Under the pieces are notes generated by a model. The model was not told where the DNA came from. It saw only the letters and a list, made by a program, of their open reading frames with translations, and did not search any database. DNA of 5,793 nucleotides. It comes from an uncultured Collinsella sp. GTDB taxonomy: Bacteria; Actinomycetota; Coriobacteriia; Coriobacteriales; Coriobacteriaceae. A program made the translations under genes and the position numbers. The stretch covers positions 1 through 5,793 of the forward strand of contig URMR01000118.1 in the NCBI GenBank assembly GCA_900548935.1. Reading direction: 5' to 3'. Below are positions 1 through 4,894 of the stretch, one piece after another (the first letter of the stretch is position 1; each line of letters opens with the position of its first letter).

Positions 1-34
1 ATATGTGGGCGCTCAGCACCGGGGACGGTGGGAC

Positions 35-565
35 CTACTCCGTCTCGCCCGGTCGAGCGCCGCGGGCCAGGGCGTCCTGGTACTCCTTGACGGCTTTGAT
101 CCTCTGCATCGGCTTCAGTCGCTCGAACATGGTGTTACCGTGCAGGTGATCGATCTCGTGCTGCAGGCACACGCAGAACAGATCGCCCGAGGCCTCATAG
201 CGAATCAGGTTGGCGTCCAAGTCGTACGCCTCGACGACGACATGGTCGGGACGCTCGATCTCGCAGCTAATGCCAGGAATGGAAAGGCAGCCCTCGCTAA
301 AGGGCACCAGATGGTCGCTCTGCTCAACAATGACGGGATTGATGAGCACATACGGGTGGTAGTCGCTCTTGTCACTGTAATCACAGTCGATAGTGACGAG
401 CTGAATAAGCTCGCCGATCTGCGGGGCAGCCAGGCCGCCGTTATCGAACATCATCTTCTTCATCTTCTCGGCAAGCGCCTCGATCGCCGGGGTAATCTCC
501 TCGATGGCGGCGCACTCCTGACGCAGACGAGGGTCGGGCGACAGTACGATTCCGTTGGCTTCCAT
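35..565 (-). CDS. def: Peptide deformylase (type 1), 176 aa
   Basis: This metalloenzyme removes the N-formyl group from the initiator methionine of nascent proteins at the ribosome exit. All three family motifs are present: the AAPQ motif at residues 46-49 (preceded by N-G-G-L rather than the usual G-x-G-L), EGCLS at 91-95 with metal-ligand Cys93, and QHEIDH at 135-140 with metal ligands His136 and His140 and catalytic Glu137. Length is normal for the family, and the EGCLS motif fits type 1. I chose the ATG at 565 over the one at 571: the Shine-Dalgarno-like AAAGGA runs straight into the ATG at 571 with no spacer but lies 5 nt ahead of the one at 565. If 571 is used, the protein gains Met-Ala and is 178 aa. 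The gene follows the priA stop by 18 bp on the same strand, so co-transcription is likely. The stop is TAG at 37-35. Identity is very sure; the start is fairly sure. Confidence 0.97.
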   Translation of the reverse strand: MEANGIVLSPDPRLRQECAAIEEITPAIEALAEKMKKMMFDNGGLAAPQIGELIQLVTIDCDYSDKSDYHPYVLINPVIVEQSDHLVPFSEGCLSIPGISCEIERPDHVVVEAYDLDANLIRYEASGDLFCVCLQHEIDHLHGNTMFERLKPMQRIKAVKEYQDALARGARPGETE

Positions 566-570
566 GGCCA

Positions 571-576
571 TCCTTT
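571..576 (-). promoter_or_regulatory. def ribosome-binding site deciding the start
   Basis: On the minus strand the sequence reads CGAAAGGATGGCCATGG. AAAGGA (576 to 571) overlaps the first ATG (571) and stands 5 nt before the second (565). This favours initiation at the second ATG. Confidence 0.6.
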
Positions 577-583
577 CGGGTTG

Positions 584-3037
584 TTACATCAAATCATAGG
601 CGTCGACGTCAACGCTCACGCTCACGCCGCGCACGGAGCCTACCTCTTTAAGGCATGCGTCAATATCATCAGAGACATGGTACCCCACGGGCGACTTCAC
701 AAGCAGGTGGAAGCGATAACGGTCCTTGGCTCTCTCGATTACACATGAAGCCGGACCAAGCACCTGAGGCACGGCGCTCCCCGCCCGCAAAAAGTCGGGC
801 GCGGCGGCATGCCAGCGGCGCTTGAGGAGCTTTGCGATGTGCCCGATATAATCCCGTGCATCATCGCGGCTTGCCGACCAAACCAAAATGTTGACCAGGC
901 GCACGAAGGGCGGATACAAGGCGTCACGTCGCTGGTCCAAGTCGTGGTCGGTAAAGATCGAACGGTCATGCTCGGCAACGGCGCGAATGACCGGGTCCTC
1001 GGGCAGATAGGTCTGGATAATAACCTCGCCAGGGCGATCGCCGCGACCGGCACGGCCCGCGACCTGCTCCAGCAAATCGTAGGCGCGCTCCCCCGCTCTA
1101 AAATCGGGCAGCTTCAGCGCGAAGTCGGCATTGACCACGCCCACTAGCGTGACCTCGGGAAAATCGAGGCCCTTGGCAATCATCTGGGTGCCCAGCAGCA
1201 CCGCGCAATCGGCGGCATCGAACTTCTCAAGCAGCTTTTTGTGCGCATCCTTGCCGCGCGTGGAATCGGCATCCATACGAATAATGGCGACGTCCTCGGG
1301 CAACATCTGGTGCAGTGCGTCCTCGATCTGCTGCGTGCCCAGACCCATTTTTGCCAGGTAGCGGCTGCCGCATTTGGGACAGCGGCTCGTGGCCGCCGGA
1401 TAGGGCTGCACGCGCCAGGACGAACCACAAGTGTGGCACTGCAGTGTATGCGTGCGCTCGTGATACGTGAGCGCGGTGGAGCAGTGGTTGCAGGTGGGGA
1501 CGCAGCCACACTCGCGGCACATCAAAAACGGCGCAAAACCGCGGCGGTTATGCAGCAACACGGCCTTCTCGCGGCGCTCGACAACGCGTTCCAAGCCTTC
1601 CATCAGCGGTTTTGAGAACATGGAGCGGCTACCATGCGAAAACTCGCGGCGCAGGTCGGCAATGCGGACCGTGGGAAGCACGGCGTGTCCCGGGCGCTCG
1701 GGCATCTCGACGCGCGTCCAGGTGGCACCGTTGTAGGTGCCGCGACGGCAGCGGTCGAGGGCCTCGGCAGAAGGCGTAGCCGAGCCCAGCACGAGCGGGC
1801 AGCGATACCGACGCGCCATCTCGGCCGCCACCTCGCGCGCATGGTAGCGCGGGCTGGAGCCCTGCTTGTAGCTGGTCTCGTGCTCCTCGTCAATGATGAT
1901 GAGACCGAGGTCGCTGAGCGGGCAGAAGAGCGCCGATCGCGCGCCGACGACAACGCGGGCGGCACCGCTGGCGACCATGTCCCACTGGTCCAGGCGCTCG
2001 CCGGCCGAGAGACGCGAGTGGAAGACCGCGACCGTCTCGCCAAAGCGCGAGCGGAAGCGGCCGACGGTCTGGGCCGTCAGCGAGATCTCGGGCACGAGCA
2101 CGCAGGCCGAACGGCCAGCCGCGAGCACGCGCTCGATGGCGGAAAGGTAGACCTCAGTTTTACCGGATCCGGTGACGCCGTCGACAAGGACCACGTCGCC
2201 GTGGGCGTCAAGACAGGCGTGCTCAATCTGCGCGAGTGCTTGCTGCTGGCCGTCCGTGAGCGCGACCGGCGCCTTGCCGCTTGCCGAGGACAGCGTAGTC
2301 TGCTCGCTGCAGCCACGCCAGGCTCGGCGCTCCTCCACCACGACGACACCACGTTTTTCGAGCGCCTTAATGGTCGCCGACATACTGTTGTAGAGCAGGT
2401 TGAGGTCGCGCGTCGTGACCGGTCCGCACTGGAGCGCCTCGATGAGCTGACGCTGACGAACCGCAGTCTTGGGCGGCGTATAGTCAAAGCCCTCAGGCGT
2501 AAGCATCACCCAACGGTTTTGGATAGGCTTGACGGCTGGGCGCTCAACCGTCCACGCCCCGTCATCGCCCTTCACGACACGCGGACTACCTCCCGGAGGC
2601 AAAAACAGGCGCAGGCACTCGGAAAGCGTCGCTACATATTCGCGGCTCATCCAACGCGCAATGCGGGCGGCCTCGACACTAAAGAGCGGTTTGCTGAGGA
2701 TAGCCTCGATAGGCTTGATGCGCGCGGGATCGAGGGTGATGTTGCCCTGCAGGTCGCCGAGCTCAGACACAATGTCGACGATATAGCCCGCAGCCGCACG
2801 GTTGCCAAAGTGGACCAGGACCGTAGACCCAATCTGGGACTCGCTGGCAAGGGACTGAGGAATGCCATAGGCAAACGGCTCGGACAGCGCACGGGTGGGA
2901 ATGTCCAGGACCACGCTCGCGTAGGCGGCAATGGGCTCGGGAGCAAGCGCGTGCTTGGCCTGCTCGACTGTGCGGGCATGCTTCACAGGAGCCTGCTCGG
3001 GTTCAGGCGAACCAAACAGCGAAAGTTGCTCGGCCAT
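584..3037 (-). CDS. priA: PriA, primosomal 3'-to-5' DNA helicase for replication restart, 817 aa
   Basis: PriA recognises stalled or repaired forks, unwinds the lagging arm and directs reloading of the replicative helicase. Order of parts: a 37-residue N-terminal extension; the 3'-DNA-binding domain from about residue 38; a winged-helix region around 150-245; and a superfamily 2 helicase core. Core motifs are Walker A GVTGSGKTE (287-295), DEEH (383-386), the aromatic-rich loop after it (YKQ...RYHARE, 390-402), GSATPS (418-423), GTQMIAKGLDFP (616-627) and QVAGRAGRG (658-666). Eight zinc-binding cysteines sit in the second lobe (507, 510, 516, 519, 534, 537, 553, 556), as in E. coli PriA. The C-terminal domain fills about 700-817. 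The extension carries Q4-L-S-L-F8, matching the beta-clamp-binding consensus. The ATG at 3037 has a complete Shine-Dalgarno 9 nt upstream, so the extension is probably real. All catalytic motifs look intact. It lies between gltX (89 bp, with a terminator) and def (18 bp). Confidence 0.98.
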   Translation of the reverse strand: MAEQLSLFGSPEPEQAPVKHARTVEQAKHALAPEPIAAYASVVLDIPTRALSEPFAYGIPQSLASESQIGSTVLVHFGNRAAAGYIVDIVSELGDLQGNITLDPARIKPIEAILSKPLFSVEAARIARWMSREYVATLSECLRLFLPPGGSPRVVKGDDGAWTVERPAVKPIQNRWVMLTPEGFDYTPPKTAVRQRQLIEALQCGPVTTRDLNLLYNSMSATIKALEKRGVVVVEERRAWRGCSEQTTLSSASGKAPVALTDGQQQALAQIEHACLDAHGDVVLVDGVTGSGKTEVYLSAIERVLAAGRSACVLVPEISLTAQTVGRFRSRFGETVAVFHSRLSAGERLDQWDMVASGAARVVVGARSALFCPLSDLGLIIIDEEHETSYKQGSSPRYHAREVAAEMARRYRCPLVLGSATPSAEALDRCRRGTYNGATWTRVEMPERPGHAVLPTVRIADLRREFSHGSRSMFSKPLMEGLERVVERREKAVLLHNRRGFAPFLMCRECGCVPTCNHCSTALTYHERTHTLQCHTCGSSWRVQPYPAATSRCPKCGSRYLAKMGLGTQQIEDALHQMLPEDVAIIRMDADSTRGKDAHKKLLEKFDAADCAVLLGTQMIAKGLDFPEVTLVGVVNADFALKLPDFRAGERAYDLLEQVAGRAGRGDRPGEVIIQTYLPEDPVIRAVAEHDRSIFTDHDLDQRRDALYPPFVRLVNILVWSASRDDARDYIGHIAKLLKRRWHAAAPDFLRAGSAVPQVLGPASCVIERAKDRYRFHLLVKSPVGYHVSDDIDACLKEVGSVRGVSVSVDVDAYDLM

Positions 3038-3046
3038 GGCCCAAGC

Positions 3047-3053
3047 ACCTCCT
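3047..3053 (-). promoter_or_regulatory. priA ribosome-binding site (AGGAGGT)
   Basis: On the minus strand a full AGGAGGT lies 9 nt before the ATG at 3037. It supports translation from that ATG, and so the reality of the 37-residue extension ahead of the conserved PriA fold. I see no convincing sigma-70-type promoter between this site and the terminator upstream. Confidence 0.8.
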
Positions 3054-3061
3054 ATCCCATA

Positions 3062-3103
3062 CGTCTACAGAAACAAGAGCCCCACTCGTGGTGAGCGGGG
3101 CTC
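3062..3103 (-). terminator. Intrinsic terminator of gltX, in the gltX-priA gap
   Basis: GAGCCCC (3077-3083) pairs with GGGGCTC (3097-3103), and inside it CTC (3085-3087) pairs with GAG (3093-3095). This gives a 10-bp stem with one A/C mismatch and a 5-nt loop. Read on the minus strand, the stem is followed at once by TTGTTTCTG, a moderately T-rich tail. On the plus strand there is no T tract, so it works only in the gltX direction. It begins 23 bp after the gltX stop. Incomplete termination would still let gltX transcripts reach priA. Confidence 0.75.
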
Positions 3104-3126
3104 GGATACATGCGTTTACGCAGCTG

Positions 3127-4602
3127 CTACAGCGCCATCGTGCGGGCGCGGTCGATGCGCGCCAGGCAGTCGTCGCGGCCGACGAGAGCCATGGTCTCGC
3201 CCAGCGGAGGGCTCACCATGTTGCCGCAGACGGCGACGCGCACAGCCTGGAACACCACGCGCTTCTTGAGGTCCATCTGCTCGGGCAGCGGCTCAAGCGC
3301 AGCGTCGATGGCCTCGGCCGTCCACTCGGTAACACCCTCAAGCGCGGCCTTGGCGGCGTCCAGAATGGCACCCATGCCCTCCTTGGCCAGACCCTTGTTG
3401 ACAGACTTCTCGTCATACTCGAGCGTCTCGGCCGTGGCAAAGATGGGGGCGGCGACGGTCACGGCGTCGGCCGGCATCTTGGTGCGCGGCTTGACGATGG
3501 CCGCGAGTGCGTCGATCCAATCCTCGCCGTACTCGACATTACCCTCGATGAGACCCGCCTCGTGCAGCTCGGGGACCATGATCTCGTCGGCAAACTGAGC
3601 ATCGGACATGCCGTTGATGTACTCGGCGTTGACCCAGTCGAGCTTTTTGGGGTCGAAGGTCGCCGGGTTCTTGGAAATGCGGTCAAGCGAGAACTTACTG
3701 GCCAGGACATCGCGCGGGATGATCGTGGTCTCACCGTCGAGCGACCAGCCGAGCAGCGCCAGGTAGTTGACGAAGGCATCGGACAGGTAGCCGGCGTCGC
3801 GGTACTCCTCCACCGAGGTGGCGCCATGGCGCTTGGAGAGCTTCTTGCCGTCGGCGCCCAGGATCATGGAGATGTGGGCGAACGTGGGCACGGGCGCGCC
3901 GAGAGCCTCATAGACCATGACCTGGCGCGGGGTGTTGGAAAGGTGGTCGTCGCCGCGGATGACATGGGTGATCTTCATCATGGCGTCGTCGACGACGGTC
4001 GCGAAGTTGTACGTGGGCGTGCCGTCGGAGCGGAAGATGACAAAGTCGTCGAGCTCCTTGGCGTCGAAGGTCACCTCGCCGTGGACGGCGTCATGGATGA
4101 CGACGTCGCCGCGGTCCTCGGGCACCTTGATGCGCAGGACGTAGGGCTCGCCGGCCTCGATGCGGCGGCGCGCCTCCTCGGGATCCAGATCGCGGCAGCG
4201 GCGCTGATAACCCTGGAAGGGGTCCTTGCGCTCCTGCGCGGCCTTGCGGTCGGCCTCGAGCTGCTCCTTGGTGCAGAAGCAGGGATAGGCCTTGCCCTCA
4301 TCCCAGAGCTGCTGAGCGGCCTGCTTGTACAGGTCCAGGCGCTCGGTCTGGGCATAGGGGCCAAAGTCGCCGCCCACCTCGGGACCCTCGTCCCAGTCCA
4401 GGCCTAGCCAACGCATGGCGCGCAGGATGATCTGCGTGTTCTCGTCGGTGGAACGGGTGGGGTCGGTGTCGTCGATGCGCAGGATGTACGTGCCGCCGTT
4501 TGCGCGGGCAAAAGCCCAGTTATAGATAGCGGTGCGGGCGCCGCCGATGTGCAGCTTGCCCGTCGGTGAGGGTGCAAAGCGGACGCGAACGTCTGATGCC
4601 AT
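3127..4602 (-). CDS. gltX: Glutamyl-tRNA synthetase, class I, 491 aa
   Basis: This enzyme charges tRNA-Glu with glutamate using ATP, in the cytoplasm. The N-terminus RFAPSPTGKLHIGG (8-21) carries the HIGH-class signature as HIGG (18-21), and the KMSKS loop appears as KLSKR (254-258). The zinc-type insert resembles the E. coli enzyme, with Cys108, Cys110, Tyr132 and Cys136; the position of E. coli His127 is Asp138 here. The C-terminal anticodon-binding half ends with the conserved SPPLGETM stretch (464-471). Length is usual. I start at the ATG at 4602, not the in-frame one at 4674: the family N-terminus begins here, AGGAG lies 6 nt upstream, and the longer start would add 24 residues with no family resemblance and lie upstream of the likely promoter. 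Whether the enzyme is discriminating or also charges tRNA-Gln (with GatCAB amidation) cannot be decided from the sequence. It is transcribed away from metK, and a terminator follows. Confidence 0.98.
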   Translation of the reverse strand: MASDVRVRFAPSPTGKLHIGGARTAIYNWAFARANGGTYILRIDDTDPTRSTDENTQIILRAMRWLGLDWDEGPEVGGDFGPYAQTERLDLYKQAAQQLWDEGKAYPCFCTKEQLEADRKAAQERKDPFQGYQRRCRDLDPEEARRRIEAGEPYVLRIKVPEDRGDVVIHDAVHGEVTFDAKELDDFVIFRSDGTPTYNFATVVDDAMMKITHVIRGDDHLSNTPRQVMVYEALGAPVPTFAHISMILGADGKKLSKRHGATSVEEYRDAGYLSDAFVNYLALLGWSLDGETTIIPRDVLASKFSLDRISKNPATFDPKKLDWVNAEYINGMSDAQFADEIMVPELHEAGLIEGNVEYGEDWIDALAAIVKPRTKMPADAVTVAAPIFATAETLEYDEKSVNKGLAKEGMGAILDAAKAALEGVTEWTAEAIDAALEPLPEQMDLKKRVVFQAVRVAVCGNMVSPPLGETMALVGRDDCLARIDRARTMAL

Positions 4603-4608
4603 GGAAAT

Positions 4609-4613
4609 CTCCT
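4609..4613 (-). promoter_or_regulatory. gltX ribosome-binding site (AGGAG)
   Basis: AGGAG on the minus strand stands 6 nt before the ATG at 4602. It supports this start over the upstream in-frame ATG at 4674. Confidence 0.8.
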
Positions 4614-4642
4614 CGATTGCAGGATGGATATCTAACCGCATC

Positions 4643-4648
4643 AGTATA
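4643..4648 (-). promoter_or_regulatory. Candidate gltX promoter -10 box (TATACT)
   Basis: On the minus strand TATACT matches the sigma-70-type -10 consensus TATAAT at 5 of 6 positions. It would place the transcript start near 4636 and give a leader of about 34 nt before gltX. No good -35 hexamer stands 16-18 nt upstream; TTGTGC at a 20-nt spacing is the nearest match. The call therefore rests mainly on the -10 box and its position. Confidence 0.5.
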
Positions 4649-4656
4649 AAGCAACA

Positions 4657-4681
4657 ATGCCCACCTCCGCACAAAGGGCAT
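4657..4681. repeat. Short dyad ATGCCC-N13-GGGCAT upstream of the gltX -10
   Basis: ATGCCC (4657-4662) and GGGCAT (4676-4681) form a perfect 6-bp inverted repeat with a 13-nt spacer. It covers the place where a gltX -35 box would lie. It could be an operator or a chance dyad, and no regulator can be named. Confidence 0.3.
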
Positions 4682-4683
4682 CG

Positions 4684-4789
4684 ACCTACTCATTGGGGAC
4701 CACTCATTGGGGACAGACTTAAATGAGTAGTCGTTAGGGACGTTCTTAGTCTATGACTGGTCATTTAAGCCTGTCCCCAATGAGTAGGT
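4684..4789. repeat. Intergenic REP/MITE-like element of repeated ACTCATTGGGGAC units
   Basis: The core ACTCATTGGGGAC occurs exactly at 4688-4700 and 4702-4714 (direct, 14-nt period) and inverted at 4773-4785. A degenerate direct copy (10 of 13 bases) lies at 4729-4741. The left copy, as ACCTACTCATTGGGGAC (4684-4700), is a perfect 17-bp inverted match to 4773-4789. The second copy forms a longer imperfect hairpin: 4702-4732 with 4755-4785, 28 of 31 positions pairing, around a 22-nt loop. The element lies between two divergent promoters, so it is not needed as a terminator for either gene. Its form fits a short non-coding mobile repeat of the REP/BIME or MITE kind; no transposase is present here. 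Copies elsewhere in the genome would be needed to prove mobility. Confidence 0.7.
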
Positions 4790-4798
4790 GCGGAAAGG

Positions 4799-4827
4799 GT
4801 GTGAATATTCATTTAACGCGCTATGAT
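4799..4827 (+). promoter_or_regulatory. Candidate metK promoter
   Basis: TATGAT (4822-4827) matches the -10 consensus at 5 of 6 positions. GTGTGA (4799-4804), 17 nt upstream, is a weak -35 (3 of 6). Transcription would start near 4834, giving a leader of about 60 nt before metK. The promoter lies just outside the repeat element, which ends at 4789. Confidence 0.45.
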
Positions 4828-4845
4828 GTGCCCTTGCATACAGAG

Positions 4846-4882
4846 CCCGGCGGAATGGTAACGGTCGCCGGGACACGTTTTT
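4846..4882 (+). promoter_or_regulatory. metK leader hairpin followed by T5, possible attenuator or riboregulator
   Basis: CCCGGCG (4846-4852) pairs perfectly with CGCCGGG (4866-4872) around a 13-nt loop. ACACG and then five T residues (4878-4882) follow, touching the metK ribosome-binding site GAAAGGA (4883-4889). The 5-nt gap between stem and T tract makes it a weak intrinsic terminator by usual standards. metK leaders are classic sites of SAM-sensing RNAs (SAM-I, SAM-III/SMK, and SAM-VI in Bifidobacterium), but I cannot match this one to a known consensus. Confidence 0.4.
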
Positions 4883-4894
4883 GAAAGGACAATC

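Noticed and set aside
1..19. Possible GTG start of a next minus-strand gene at position 19 (for example fmt)
   Set aside because: Only six codons are visible, there is no Shine-Dalgarno at proper spacing, and the residues do not resemble the start of Fmt.
17..30. Small hairpin CACCG-GGGA-CGGTG just after the def stop
   Set aside because: The stem is only 5 bp and no T tract follows on the minus strand, so I do not call it a terminator.
5..748. A 247-codon plus-strand open frame opposite def and the end of priA
   Set aside because: It spans two real minus-strand genes and their junction, and has no recognisable domain.
1634..3094. A 486-codon plus-strand open frame opposite priA
   Set aside because: It lies antisense to an unmistakable PriA with all helicase motifs. 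Its translation is rich in Arg, Ala and Gly with no family resemblance, as expected of antisense frames in GC-rich DNA.
3111..3122. Palindrome TGCGTTTACGCA just after gltX
   Set aside because: It is too short for a convincing operator or terminator, and the nearby GC hairpin with a T-rich tail explains termination better.
3088..4407. A 439-codon plus-strand open frame opposite gltX
   Set aside because: It is antisense to an intact glutamyl-tRNA synthetase, the translation is low-complexity (Gly, Leu, Val, Asp), and no ribosome-binding site or promoter supports it.
4603..4674. A longer gltX starting at 4674 (24 extra residues)
   Set aside because: The family N-terminus starts at the ATG at 4602, which has its own AGGAG. 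The longer start would lie upstream of the candidate promoter.
4666..4794. Extra 7-bp pairing TCCGCAC (4666-4672) with GTGCGGA (4788-4794) outside the repeat element
   Set aside because: It may hint at a longer original element, but the left copy is displaced by 11 bp from its arm and a 7-mer match is plausible by chance.
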